Shown here piece after piece: positions 28,422-37,545 of a stretch of 64,000 nucleotides of DNA. This DNA comes from Brachymonas denitrificans. GTDB taxonomy: Bacteria; Pseudomonadota; Gammaproteobacteria; Burkholderiales; Burkholderiaceae_C. The stretch's first letter is position 1. Every line of letters starts with the position of its first letter. The position numbers were made by a program, and so were the translations under genes. The stretch lies in NCBI RefSeq assembly GCF_907163135.1, contig NZ_CAJQUA010000001.1:2061001-2125000 (forward strand), written 5' to 3'. Below the pieces are notes generated by a model. It searched no databases, was not told the DNA's origin, and saw only the letters and a list, made by a program, of their open reading frames with translations.

Positions 28422-29981
28422 ATGCTCGACCAGGAACTCGCCACCCAACTGAAAGCCTATCTGGAACGCGTCACGCAGCCGTTCGAGCTGGTGGCTTCGC
28501 TGGATGACAGCCAGTCCTCCGCCGAACTGCGCGGCCTGCTGGAGCAGATCCAGGGCATGAGCGACAAGATCACGCTGCGCACCGACGGCAGCGATGCGCG
28601 CAAGCCCTCGTTCACGCTGCAACGTGTGGGCACCAGCACGCAACTGCGCTTTGCCGCCATTCCGCTCGGCCACGAATTCACCTCGCTGGTGCTGGCCCTG
28701 CTGTGGACCGGCGGCCATCCGCCCAAGGTCGAAGAAGACACGCTGCAGCAGATCCGCGCCCTGCCCGGCCAGTACGATTTCGAGTGCTACATGAGCCTGA
28801 GCTGCCACAGCTGCCCGGAGACGGTGCAGTCGCTCAGCCTGATGGCCATCCAGAACCCCAACATCAAGGTCACCATCATCGACGGCGCGCTCTACCAGAA
28901 GGAAGTGGAAGAGCGTCAGGTGATGGGCGTGCCCACGGTCTACCTCAACGGCGAGATGCTGGCCAATGGCCGCATGACAGTGGAGGAGCTGCTGGCCAAG
29001 GTGGACAGCGGCGCTGCCGCGCGCGATGCCGAAAAGCTCAATGCGAAAGAGGCCTTCGACGTGTTGGTAGTAGGCGGCGGCCCGGCCGGCGCCGCAGCCG
29101 CCATTTATGCGGCGCGCAAGGGCATCCGCACCGGCGTGGTGGCCGAGCGCTTCGGCGGCCAGGTGATGGATACACTGGCGATCGAGAACTTCATCTCCGT
29201 GAAAGCCACCGACGGCCCCAAACTCGGTGCCGCGCTGGAAGAGCACGTGAAGGACTATGACGTGGACATCATGGCGCTGCAGCGCGCCAGTGCCCTCAAG
29301 CCCGCAACCGAAGGCAGTCTGGCCGAAGTCACGCTGGAGAATGGCGCCGTGCTCAAGGCCAAATCGGTGATTCTGGCCACCGGCGCCCGCTGGCGCGAGA
29401 TGAACATCCCCGGCGAAACCGAGTACAAGACCAAGGGCGTGGCGTTCTGCCCGCATTGCGACGGCCCGCTGTTCAAGGGCAAGAAGGTGGCGGTGATCGG
29501 CGGCGGCAACTCCGGCGTCGAGGCGGCCATCGACCTGGCGGGCGTGGTCGAGCACGTGACGCTGTTCGAATTCATGCCCGAACTGAAGGCCGATGCCGTG
29601 CTGCAGAAGAAGCTCTACAGCCTGCCCAACGTGACGGTGCTGAAGAACGTGCAGACCACCGAAGTGGTGGGTGATGGCCAGAAAGTGACTGCGCTGCGCT
29701 ACAAAGACCGCGCGACCGAGGAAGCGCACGAACTGGAACTGGCCGGCATCTTCGTGCAGATCGGCCTGCTGCCCAACACCGACTTCCTCAAGGGCACGAT
29801 CGAACTCAACCGCATGGGCGAGATCGTGGTGGATGCCCGAGGCGCCACCAGTGTGCCGGGCGTATTTGCCGCCGGTGACTGCACCACGGTGCCGTACAAG
29901 CAGATCATCATCGCCATGGGCGAGGGTGCCAAGGCGTCGCTGAGCGCGTTCGATCACCTGATCCGCAGTACGGCGCACTGA
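28422..29981 (+). CDS. ahpF: alkyl hydroperoxide reductase subunit F
   Basis: A 519-residue flavoprotein that passes electrons from NADH to AhpC. The N-terminal double thioredoxin fold carries the CHSC redox pair (Cys128, Cys131; E. coli has CHNC). The FAD domain starts [14 protein letters not shown]. The second redox pair is FCPHCDG (Cys343, Cys346), followed by the NADH-binding [15 protein letters not shown]. All catalytic elements are present. AAGGAGAGGAG precedes the start. Confidence 0.97.
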   Translation: MLDQELATQLKAYLERVTQPFELVASLDDSQSSAELRGLLEQIQGMSDKITLRTDGSDARKPSFTLQRVGTSTQLRFAAIPLGHEFTSLVLALLWTGGHPPKVEEDTLQQIRALPGQYDFECYMSLSCHSCPETVQSLSLMAIQNPNIKVTIIDGALYQKEVEERQVMGVPTVYLNGEMLANGRMTVEELLAKVDSGAAARDAEKLNAKEAFDVLVVGGGPAGAAAAIYAARKGIRTGVVAERFGGQVMDTLAIENFISVKATDGPKLGAALEEHVKDYDVDIMALQRASALKPATEGSLAEVTLENGAVLKAKSVILATGARWREMNIPGETEYKTKGVAFCPHCDGPLFKGKKVAVIGGGNSGVEAAIDLAGVVEHVTLFEFMPELKADAVLQKKLYSLPNVTVLKNVQTTEVVGDGQKVTALRYKDRATEEAHELELAGIFVQIGLLPNTDFLKGTIELNRMGEIVVDARGATSVPGVFAAGDCTTVPYKQIIIAMGEGAKASLSAFDHLIRSTAH

Positions 29982-30033
29982 TCGCACTGCTGAATGCGGC
30001 GCGGGGCGCATCAACGGCCCCGCACGTCAGAAG

Positions 30034-30073
30034 AAAAAATGCCCCGGCCGCTGGCTACCAGCTCCGGGGCATT
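30034..30073 (-). terminator. intrinsic terminator of apt
   Basis: A perfect 10-bp stem (AATGCCCCGG / CCGGGGCATT) that, read leftward, ends in six T. It lies 45 bp beyond the apt stop. A second, 7-bp stem (GCGGGGC / GCCCCGC, 30001-30023) without T-tract may help end ahpF transcripts. Confidence 0.87.
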
Positions 30074-30117
30074 CTGCATGGAAAGGCAGCGCGATCAGGC
30101 GTCCGTTCCGCCCGCGC

Positions 30118-30678
30118 TCAGTGTCCGTTGAACTCCACCAGCGTGAACAGCTTCAGTCCCGACTCCCGCAGGCGCTGGCTGCCCCCCAGTTCGGGCAGGT
30201 CGACAATGGCCGCGCCCTCCATCACCGTGGCACCCAGCTTCTCCAGCAGGCGCTTGCCGGCCAGCATGGTGCCGCCGGTGGCGATCAGGTCGTCCACGAG
30301 CAGCACGCGGTCACCCTGCTTGACCGCGTCGGTGTGCAGTTCGACCGTGGCACTGCCATATTCCAGTTCGTAGGTTTCCTCCACCGTGGTGAAAGGCAGC
30401 TTGCCCTTCTTGCGCACCGGGATAAAGCCGACGTTGAGCTCATAAGCCACCACCGAGCCGAGGATGAAGCCACGCGCATCCAGCCCCGCCACCACATCGG
30501 GACGCATACCCGGATCCATGTAGCGGTGCACGAAGGCATCGATCAGCACACGGAATACCTTGGGGTTCTGCAGCAACGGCGTGATATCGCGGAACTGCAC
30601 GCCCGGCGCCGGCCAGTTGGGTACGGTACGGATATGGCTGCGCAGATAGTCCTGCACGTTGTAGCTGCTCATTGGCAT
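30118..30678 (-). CDS. apt: adenine phosphoribosyltransferase
   Basis: Salvages adenine to AMP with PRPP. The 186-residue protein has the family start region [15 protein letters not shown], the ARGFILG segment, and the PRPP-binding loop [13 protein letters not shown]. Several in-frame starts exist. I chose the ATG at 30678 because GGAG lies 8 nt upstream; the ATG codons at 30684 and 30672 are less well placed, and the longer frame to 30834 is not supported. The 293 bp upstream, shared with the divergent L,D-transpeptidase gene, hold no gene that I can support. Confidence 0.95.
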   Translation of the reverse strand: MPMSSYNVQDYLRSHIRTVPNWPAPGVQFRDITPLLQNPKVFRVLIDAFVHRYMDPGMRPDVVAGLDARGFILGSVVAYELNVGFIPVRKKGKLPFTTVEETYELEYGSATVELHTDAVKQGDRVLLVDDLIATGGTMLAGKRLLEKLGATVMEGAAIVDLPELGGSQRLRESGLKLFTLVEFNGH

Positions 30679-30971
30679 GGTCATCACTCCCCTTGTTTCG
30701 GCATGCTCGGGCCGCATGCGCACAGTGTACCGGCTCGGCACGGCCGGAGACAGCTGCGGGGCGGTTTTCCGGCCTGCTGCACGCCTGTCCACCGAATGAT
30801 GGAGGTCGGCAAGCACGCAGGATGTCCTGCACAAGGGGCGATGCGCTGCCCCGGAGGTGCGGCCGGTTCCTACAGGATGTGCCGCCGGGAGGTTTGCACA
30901 ATCAGGAGCATCGATGGCGCTGCTGCCCTGCGCGCGGTGCCAGTTCCGGGAACCGACAAGAAGGAGTTTTC

Positions 30972-32051
30972 ATGCCGAATGCCACCCCCGCTTCCAGCCG
31001 CCGCCGCTTCCTGCTGCATGGAGCTGCCGTGCCCGCTACGCTGGCCGCCACCACGCTTCCCGCCTGGGCCGCCACCGCTGCAGCCAAACCGGCCACGCCA
31101 CCCGCCAGTGCCGCCAGTGCAGCCGCCACCACAGGCAAGAGCGCCGATTCGCTGGCCTTCGATGCCTTCAATGCCGCCACCGATACTCCGCTGCTCAAAC
31201 AGGGCAGCAAGGGGGCGGCCGTGGCGCGCGCGCAGATCCTGCTGGATCGCGCCTGGTTCTCCACCGGCGAGACCGACGGTCATTTCGGGCGCAACATGCA
31301 CCGCATCGTGAGCGCTTTCCAGCAGGCACGCCGCCTGAAGGTGAGCGGCCAGATCGATGCCGAGACCTGGAAGGCGCTGCGCACGGACAGCGCGGCCCCG
31401 CTCACGCGCTACACCATTACTGCGCAGGATGCGGCCGGCCCCTTCACACGCATTCCACGCAGGATGTCGGACAAGGCCAGGCTCAAGGCGCTCAATTACC
31501 AGTCGCTCGAAGAAGCCCTTGGCGAAAAATTCCACGCCAACCCGCGCTTCCTGGCCGCCCTCAATCCCGGCAAGGCGTTCAAGGCCGGCACCGAGATCGT
31601 GGTGCCGAATGTGCTGGACACGCCCGCACCCGCCAAGGCCGGCTCGATCCGCATCGACAAGTCGGCCTACACCCTGTTCCTCACCGGAGAGGACGGCAGC
31701 AGCATCGTGGCCGCCTTCCCGGTCACCATCGGCGGCACCAGCGATCCGCTGCCGGTCGGCACCATGGACATCCGCAACGAGGTGAAAAACCCCGACTACA
31801 TGTACAACCCCAAGCTGCTCAAGAAGGCCAACCAGAACGACGAAAAGGCGCGCATCGCCCCCGGCCCCAACAGCCCGGTGGGCAACCTGTGGCTGGGCCT
31901 GAGCAAGCCGCACTGGGGCATCCACGGCACTCCGGAGCCGGGCAAGATCGGCCATATGGAAAGCAATGGCTGCGTGCGCATGACCAACTGGGACGTGGCG
32001 CGCGTGGCGCAGCTGGCCGAGCCGGGCTTCAAGGTCGTTGTACGGGCCTGA
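30972..32051 (+). CDS. L,D-transpeptidase family protein with peptidoglycan-binding domain
   Basis: A 359-residue exported protein. The N-terminus has a Tat-like pattern, SRRRFLLHGAAV, followed by a hydrophobic stretch ending AWAATA. A PG_binding_1 domain (about residues 70-130: GSKGAAVARAQILLDRAWF, GHFG) precedes a YkuD catalytic domain with HGTPEP and the cysteine motif SNGCVRMTNWD. Such enzymes make 3-3 cross-links or attach proteins to peptidoglycan. AAGGAG precedes the ATG. It starts an operon with the M23 peptidase gene 13 bp downstream, so cutting and cross-linking of the wall are paired. Confidence 0.9.
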   Translation: MPNATPASSRRRFLLHGAAVPATLAATTLPAWAATAAAKPATPPASAASAAATTGKSADSLAFDAFNAATDTPLLKQGSKGAAVARAQILLDRAWFSTGETDGHFGRNMHRIVSAFQQARRLKVSGQIDAETWKALRTDSAAPLTRYTITAQDAAGPFTRIPRRMSDKARLKALNYQSLEEALGEKFHANPRFLAALNPGKAFKAGTEIVVPNVLDTPAPAKAGSIRIDKSAYTLFLTGEDGSSIVAAFPVTIGGTSDPLPVGTMDIRNEVKNPDYMYNPKLLKKANQNDEKARIAPGPNSPVGNLWLGLSKPHWGIHGTPEPGKIGHMESNGCVRMTNWDVARVAQLAEPGFKVVVRA

Positions 32052-32064
32052 GACATAATGGGGT

Positions 32065-33000
32065 ATGGCAGAGCAACGACCGACCTCCCCTCCGACCGAC
32101 TCCGACCATGCTGCCGGCGCCCCGTCCCGGCAGCCTCCGCGCCGCAGCTGGCTGCTCGTCACGCTGCGGCGCACGCTGTTCTGGCTGATCCTGCTGGGCG
32201 TGCTGCTGTATGCGGCCCAGATGTGGTGGCTCAAGCGTGGCGGCCAGCCCGATCCGGCCGCAACGCCGGCGTCGGCAGCTTCGGCGGTCGTGATGCCGGC
32301 TTCTGCCGCTTCGTCAGCACCGCTGCCGGCGGCAACCGCCAGCGCCGCCTCCGATGCGATGGCGACTGCGGCAGTCCCGCACGCCAGCGCGGCCACCCCC
32401 GGCATGGACAGCGCAGCACCACCTGCCAGTTCCCCCGCCGCGGCCATGCCGGCCGCTTCCGCCGGCACCCCTGAGTCACCCGGCGGTGTCGACGGCGTCA
32501 ACTACGTACCAGCCTCGGCAGCGGGCGCCCCGTCCGTCTCCCCGGTCACCGAGTCCGAGATCGCCGAGCTGGCTGCACGCAAGCTGCTGCTGCCGGTGGA
32601 TGGCATCAGGCCGTCGCAACTGACCGACACCTACACCCAGTCACGTGGCAGCGGCCGCCTGCATGAGGCCATCGACATCATGGCACCCGCCGGCACTCCG
32701 GTGCGCGCCGTGGAGGACGGCCGCATCGTCAAGCTGTTCACGAGCGAGGCCGGCGGACTCACCCTCTACCAGTTCGATCCGTCCGGCCGCTTCGGCTACT
32801 ACTATGCCCACCTGCAGGGCTATGCCGAAGGCCTGCAGGAAGGCCAGCAAGTGCGGCGTGGCGACGTGATCGGCTACGTGGGCAGCAGCGGCAACGCCAA
32901 CCCGGCAGCCCCGCACCTGCACTTTGCCGCCTTCAAGCTGGGTCCGGAACGCAACTGGTGGCGCGGTGCCTACCTGAACCCCTACCGGCTCTGGCGCTGA
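32065..33000 (+). CDS. membrane-anchored M23 (LytM) family metallopeptidase
   Basis: A 311-residue protein with a single membrane span near residues 33-52 and a long alanine-, serine- and proline-rich linker (about 60-140). A LytM domain then shows the zinc ligands LHEAID, the catalytic YYAHLQGY and the PHLHF motif, all present. Active-site completeness suggests a true endopeptidase rather than an EnvC/NlpD-like activator, which usually lacks these residues. It follows the L,D-transpeptidase gene by 13 bp. Confidence 0.9.
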   Translation: MAEQRPTSPPTDSDHAAGAPSRQPPRRSWLLVTLRRTLFWLILLGVLLYAAQMWWLKRGGQPDPAATPASAASAVVMPASAASSAPLPAATASAASDAMATAAVPHASAATPGMDSAAPPASSPAAAMPAASAGTPESPGGVDGVNYVPASAAGAPSVSPVTESEIAELAARKLLLPVDGIRPSQLTDTYTQSRGSGRLHEAIDIMAPAGTPVRAVEDGRIVKLFTSEAGGLTLYQFDPSGRFGYYYAHLQGYAEGLQEGQQVRRGDVIGYVGSSGNANPAAPHLHFAAFKLGPERNWWRGAYLNPYRLWR

Positions 33001-33060
33001 ACCCTGCCTGAACCGGCTTTGCTGACGATGTGGCATCTGCGGAGCCATTGCCGCTCCCGC

Positions 33061-35052
33061 TCAGTGGCTCAGTGCATCCTCCACCTCGGCCAGGTCCACC
33101 TGCTTGCCACTGAGCACCAGCGTGTCGCCCGGCTCCAGGATCAGGTCGCCGCGCGGTGACAGCGAGGTGCCGGTGGAGCGGCGCACGCTCACCAGATGCA
33201 CGTTGAACCTGTCCAGCAAGGGGCGCAGGTCGTCCACGGTCTGGCCCAGGCATTGCAGCCCTTCCGGCAGCACCAGGGTTTCCAGCTTCTCGTATTCGCT
33301 GTCGTCTTCCTGCAGCTCCTCGTTCGCGCCGCGGAAGTAGCCGCGCAGCAGGCGATAGCGCTGCTCGCGCTGCTGCTGCACCGTGCGCAGTACACGCCGC
33401 ATCGGGATGCCCACCAGCGCCAGCGCATGGCCGGCCAGCATCAGGCTGCCCTCGATGGCCTCGGGCACCACCTCGGTCGCGCCGGCCGCACGCAGCGCAT
33501 CCAGATTGCGGTCATCCTGCGTGCGCACCACCACCGGCACCTGCGGCGCCAGCTTGCGCAGCTGGTCCAGCACATGCAGCGCCAGCGGCACATCCAGAAA
33601 GGTCAGCACCACGGCGCTGGCACGCGACAGACCCGCCGCCGTCAGCGCCTGCGCGCGCGAGGCATCGCCATACACCACCGCCTCGCCGGCCGCACTGGCC
33701 TTGCGCACACGGTCCGGGTCCAGATCCAGCGCGATATGCGGAATCGCCTCCTTGTCCAGCATGCGCGCCAGGCTCTGCCCGGTACGGCCATAGCCGCAGA
33801 TGATCACATGGCCCTTCTGGCCCATGCTCTGGCGTGCGATCGAGGTCATCTGCAGCGACTCGCTCATCCATTCGCTCGCCGCCAGCCGCAGCACGATGTC
33901 CTTGCTGTACATGATGATGAAGGGCGTGGCGATCATCGACAGCACCATGCTGGCCAGGATGGCATTGAACAGCGGCGCCGGCAGCAGCTTGTTGTGCAGC
34001 GACAGGTTCAGCAGCACGAAACCGAACTCACCCGCCTGCGCCAGATACAGGCCGGTGCGCAAGGCCACGCCATTGCTGGCTCCCAGCACATAGGCCAGCC
34101 CCCACACCACAAGCAGCTTGAACAGCACCGGCACCGTGATCAGCACCAGCACCCATTCCCAGTGGCGCACGATCTCGTGCCAGTCCAGCATCATGCCGAT
34201 GGTGATGAAGAACAGGCCCAGCAGCAGGTCGTGGAAGGGCTTGATGTCCGACTCCACCTGGTACTTGTAGGGCGTTTCGGAAATCAGCATGCCTGCGATG
34301 AAGGCACCCAGCGCCAGGCTGAGACCGGCCTGCTCGGTCAGCCAGGCCAGGCCCAGCGTGATCAGCAGGATGTTGAGCATGAACAGCTCGCTGCTCTTGC
34401 GCCGCGCCACGGTGAACAACCAGGGCTTCATTACGTGCTGGCCGCCGGTGAGCAGCAGCGTAATCAGCGCCACCGCCTTCAGCAGCGCAAACAGCAGTTC
34501 CATGCCCAGATCGTCGTCATTGGCGGCCAGCGCCGGAATCAGCACCAGCAGCGGCACCACGGCCAGATCCTGGAACAGCAGCACGCCCATCACGCGCTTG
34601 CCGTATTCGGTGTCGAGCTCCAGCCGCTCGGCCATCAGCTTTACCACGATGGCGGTGCTGCTCATGGCCAGCACGCCCGACAGCGCCACCGCACCCTGCC
34701 AGGACAGGCGCCACAGCTCGGGCATGATCCAGCGGATGCCCAGAATGATCAGCGTGCTCAGCAGCATGGTGGCCAGCACCTGCAACAGGCCCAGACCGAA
34801 CACGTGGCGCTTCATGGTGCGCAGCTTGGGCAGGCTGAACTCCAGCCCGATCACGAACATCAGGAACACCACGCCGAACTCGGCCAGATGCTGGATGCGC
34901 TCGCTGCGCTGCACCATGCCCAGCATGTGCGGGCCGATCACCGCACCCACCGCCAGGTAGCCCAGCATGGGGGGCAGCTTGAAGCTGCGGAAGATCACCA
35001 CACCGAGGACCGCCGCCAGCAGGAAGAAAAGAGTGAGTTCAAGCGACGTCAT
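33061..35052 (-). CDS. Kef-type K+/H+ antiporter (CPA2 family) with TrkA_N and TrkA_C domains
   Basis: A 663-residue transporter. About twelve membrane spans (residues 1-385) include the antiporter segment FRSFKLPPMLGYLAVGAVIGPH and the ion site LLFQDLAVVP. A TrkA_N Rossmann domain follows (HVIICGYGRTGQSLARML, from about 418), then a TrkA_C domain. KefB/KefC proteins are gated by glutathione and release K+ during electrophile stress. The window also encodes GshA and a Trk uptake system, but gating of this protein is not proven. No kefF or kefG ancillary gene is adjacent. Confidence 0.88.
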   Translation of the reverse strand: MTSLELTLFFLLAAVLGVVIFRSFKLPPMLGYLAVGAVIGPHMLGMVQRSERIQHLAEFGVVFLMFVIGLEFSLPKLRTMKRHVFGLGLLQVLATMLLSTLIILGIRWIMPELWRLSWQGAVALSGVLAMSSTAIVVKLMAERLELDTEYGKRVMGVLLFQDLAVVPLLVLIPALAANDDDLGMELLFALLKAVALITLLLTGGQHVMKPWLFTVARRKSSELFMLNILLITLGLAWLTEQAGLSLALGAFIAGMLISETPYKYQVESDIKPFHDLLLGLFFITIGMMLDWHEIVRHWEWVLVLITVPVLFKLLVVWGLAYVLGASNGVALRTGLYLAQAGEFGFVLLNLSLHNKLLPAPLFNAILASMVLSMIATPFIIMYSKDIVLRLAASEWMSESLQMTSIARQSMGQKGHVIICGYGRTGQSLARMLDKEAIPHIALDLDPDRVRKASAAGEAVVYGDASRAQALTAAGLSRASAVVLTFLDVPLALHVLDQLRKLAPQVPVVVRTQDDRNLDALRAAGATEVVPEAIEGSLMLAGHALALVGIPMRRVLRTVQQQREQRYRLLRGYFRGANEELQEDDSEYEKLETLVLPEGLQCLGQTVDDLRPLLDRFNVHLVSVRRSTGTSLSPRGDLILEPGDTLVLSGKQVDLAEVEDALSH

Positions 35053-35235
35053 CTTGAAAGTGTACTGGCAGAGCCGGCGCAGAACCTCCGGCGCAGCAGC
35101 CTGTCCACACGGAAAACCGGCCGGCGTCGGTTATTTCCCACTCTGAGCCAGATCAAACACAGGCTGATCCCGATTGGCGTTGTCCGGGGATTTGCCGATA
35201 ATGGCGCTTCCCCCAATTTTCACCCTGCCGGCACC

Positions 35236-35625
35236 ATGCCCCTGTTTGAAATCCTCTACGTCAGCACCCTGGCGCCGGGACACACGGCATCCGTGGTGGC
35301 CCCCATCCTCAAGGTGGCGCGCGAGCGCAACCAGCAGCAGGACGTGACCGGCCTGCTGGTCTTCAACGGCGCGCGCTTCTGCCAGCAGCTCGAAGGGCCG
35401 CGCGAACAGGTGCTGGCCATCATGCGCTCGATCGAAAAGGACGAGCGTCACTGCGACATCATCATGCTGCTGCAGCGCGAGCTGCCGGAGCGCCGCTTCG
35501 CCGATTTCCGCCTGGGCTACGCCACCGTGAGCGAAGACGATCCCTTCGAGCAGTTGCAGGAGCATTCCGCAGACACCTGCATGCAGCAATTCCTGCAGAT
35601 GGAGAAAGCGCTCGATCTGGGCTGA
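35236..35625 (+). CDS. short BLUF-domain protein (flavin blue-light sensor fold)
   Basis: A 129-residue stand-alone BLUF protein. The photoactive core is present: Tyr8 (ILYVS), Asn32 (ERNQQQDVTGLLVF) and Gln50 (FCQQLEG). In the strand after the second helix, where AppA has a Trp and a Met two residues apart, this protein reads RRFADFRLGY, giving Phe and Leu instead. Without an output domain it would act by protein contact. The LysR regulator gene starts 40 bp downstream and could be a partner by proximity only. Confidence 0.85.
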   Translation: MPLFEILYVSTLAPGHTASVVAPILKVARERNQQQDVTGLLVFNGARFCQQLEGPREQVLAIMRSIEKDERHCDIIMLLQRELPERRFADFRLGYATVSEDDPFEQLQEHSADTCMQQFLQMEKALDLG

Positions 35626-35665
35626 GGCGGCTCTTGGCCGGCCTGTCCCGCTATGATCGTTCATC

Positions 35666-36580
35666 GTGGACAAGTTCAAGCAGATCGAAACCTTCGTCTC
35701 CGTGGCCCAGCGCGGCAGCCTGACGGCAGCGGCCCAGGCCGAGGGCGTGGCACCGGCCATGATCGGCCGCCGCCTGGATGCGCTGGAGGCGCGCCTGCGC
35801 GTGAAGCTGCTAGTGCGCACCACGCGCCGCCTCTCCCTTACGCATGAGGGCACGGCCTTTCTGGAGGAAAGCATCCGCATTCTGGCCGACGTGGCCAACA
35901 TGGAAGCCGCCGTCAGCGCCGGCAGCGTGCGCGCCAGCGGCCAGTTGCGCATCACCGCGCCCGCCGGCTTCGGCCGCCGCCACGTGGCACCGCTGGTGCC
36001 GCTGTTTCACGAGCTGCACCCCGATGTGCGCATCTCGCTCAACCTGAGCGACCGCGTGGTCGACCTGGCTGCCGAAGGCTTCGACTGCGGCGTGCGCGTG
36101 GGCGACCTGCCCGACTCCTCGCTGGTCAGCACGCGCCTGGCCGACAACCGCCGCCTGTGCGTGGCCACGCCCGGGTATCTGCGCCGCCACGGCACACCGC
36201 GCCACCCGCGCGAGCTGCTGGACAGCGAACGCTACCAGTGCCTGACACTCAGCAGCGAAGCCTCGCAGACACGCGGCTGGGCCTTTCTGGAAAACGACGA
36301 ACTGCTCCACATCAAGCCCGGCGGCCCGCTCGACTGCAGTGACGGCCAGGTGCTGCACGCCTGGTGCCTGGGCGGACACGGCATTGCCTGGCGCAGCACC
36401 TGGGAAGTGGCCAACGACATCGCCAGCGGGCGGCTGGTTTCGCTGCTGGACGAGTTTGCCGCCCCGCCCAACGGCATCTACGCCGTCTTCGCGCAGCGCA
36501 AGCACCTGCCGCTGCGCCTGCGCCTGTGGATCGACTATCTCAAAGGCCGGTACGGCGATCCGGGATACTGGGAGCAATAA
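35666..36580 (+). CDS. LysR-family transcriptional regulator
   Basis: A 304-residue regulator with an N-terminal winged helix (MDKFKQIETFVSVAQRGSLTAAAQAEGVAPAMIGRRLDALE in part) and a LysR substrate-binding domain starting near residue 92 (LRITAPAGFGRRHVAPLVP). It starts at GTG, since no in-frame ATG with a ribosome-binding site is near. The subfamily resembles CrgA/AaeR-like regulators, but target and inducer are unknown. It lies between a BLUF gene and arsC on the same strand. Confidence 0.9.
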   Translation: MDKFKQIETFVSVAQRGSLTAAAQAEGVAPAMIGRRLDALEARLRVKLLVRTTRRLSLTHEGTAFLEESIRILADVANMEAAVSAGSVRASGQLRITAPAGFGRRHVAPLVPLFHELHPDVRISLNLSDRVVDLAAEGFDCGVRVGDLPDSSLVSTRLADNRRLCVATPGYLRRHGTPRHPRELLDSERYQCLTLSSEASQTRGWAFLENDELLHIKPGGPLDCSDGQVLHAWCLGGHGIAWRSTWEVANDIASGRLVSLLDEFAAPPNGIYAVFAQRKHLPLRLRLWIDYLKGRYGDPGYWEQ

Positions 36581-36720
36581 GGCGCCCGCATAAGGATGTC
36601 GGCGGGCCACTGCAGCCAAGGGCCGCTGCCGCATCCGGTCTTGCACTCCTGCCCACGCGGCTTGGCCCGCTCCATGCCACAATCCCGCGCATCCCAACCG
36701 AGATTTTCCGGAGCCCCCGC

Positions 36721-37149
36721 ATGAGCACCACCATCTACCACAATCCCAAGTGCGGCACTTCGCGCAACGTGCTGGGCCTGATCCGCAATGCCGGCATCGA
36801 GCCCACCGTGATCGAATACCTCAAGACCCCGCCGGATCATGCCGCCCTGCGCGCCCTGCTGCAGCAACTGCAACTGCCCGCGCGCGCCATCCTGCGCGAA
36901 AAGGGCACGCCCTATGCCGAACTCGATCTGGGCAACCCGAAGTGGAGCGAGGAAGAACTGATCGACTTCATCGTGCAGCACCCGATCCTGCTGCAGCGCC
37001 CGGTCGTCGTCACGCCCAAGGGTGCCGCCCTGTGCCGCCCCTCGGAGAAAGTGCTGGAGATTCTGGACCAGCCCCAGCGCGGCGCCTTCAGCAAGGAAGA
37101 CGGCGAGCCGGTGGTGGATGCCGGCGGCCAGCTGGTGAAAAAGGGCTGA
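36721..37149 (+). CDS. arsC: arsenate reductase (glutaredoxin-coupled ArsC)
   Basis: A 142-residue protein closely resembling plasmid and E. coli ArsC: catalytic Cys11 in YHNPKCGTSRN, then HPILLQRPVVVTPKGAALCRPSE in outline, which contains the arginines that bind arsenate, and QRGAFSKEDGE near the end. It reduces arsenate to arsenite with glutathione and glutaredoxin. No arsR, arsB or acr3 is adjacent, so it is a solitary gene, and a reduced-arsenite exporter would have to be encoded elsewhere. Confidence 0.9.
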   Translation: MSTTIYHNPKCGTSRNVLGLIRNAGIEPTVIEYLKTPPDHAALRALLQQLQLPARAILREKGTPYAELDLGNPKWSEEELIDFIVQHPILLQRPVVVTPKGAALCRPSEKVLEILDQPQRGAFSKEDGEPVVDAGGQLVKKG

Positions 37150-37161
37150 ACTCAGAACGGG

Positions 37162-37509
37162 TCAGAGCACCCGTTCCACCACCGCATCAATCACCAGGCC
37201 GATCAGTGAATAGACGATCGCCCCCAGCACGGCCACCCAGAAGCCCGCCACGCTGAAGCCCGCCAGCACGCTGCCGGCAAACCAGAACAGCAGCGCGTTG
37301 ATCACCAGCAGGAACAGGCCCAGCGTGATCACCGTGACCGGCAGCGTCAGCACCACGAGCACGGGACGCACCAGCAGGTTGAGCAAGCCGATCACCACGG
37401 CGGCCAGCAGGGCCGAGCCGAAGCTGCTCACGGAAATGCCGCCGACCAGATTGGCCACCAGCATCAGGGCGGCTGCGTAGAGCAGCCATTTCACAATCAT
37501 CTTGACCAT
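37162..37509 (-). CDS. phage holin family 4-type small membrane protein
   Basis: A 115-residue protein with four hydrophobic helices (MIVKWLLYAAALMLVANL; AALLAAVVIGLLNLLV; LPVTVITLGLFLLVINALLFWF; GFWVAVLGAIVYSLIGLVI, each in part). This is the PF04020-like pattern, common as a chromosomal gene of unknown role in proteobacteria. The name does not imply a prophage here. It starts 36 bp beyond the fadD stop on the same strand and could be its distal operon member. Confidence 0.8.
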   Translation of the reverse strand: MVKMIVKWLLYAAALMLVANLVGGISVSSFGSALLAAVVIGLLNLLVRPVLVVLTLPVTVITLGLFLLVINALLFWFAGSVLAGFSVAGFWVAVLGAIVYSLIGLVIDAVVERVL

Positions 37510-37545
37510 GGGATCAGCATAACAGGGAATCGTGGCGCGGCGATG

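Noticed and set aside
36721-37149. Arsenic resistance operon
   Set aside because: Only arsC is present; no arsR, arsB, acr3 or arsH gene lies within several kilobases.
37162-37509. Prophage remnant suggested by a holin-type protein
   Set aside because: No integrase, lysozyme, capsid or tail gene is near; this holin-like family is a common chromosomal membrane protein.
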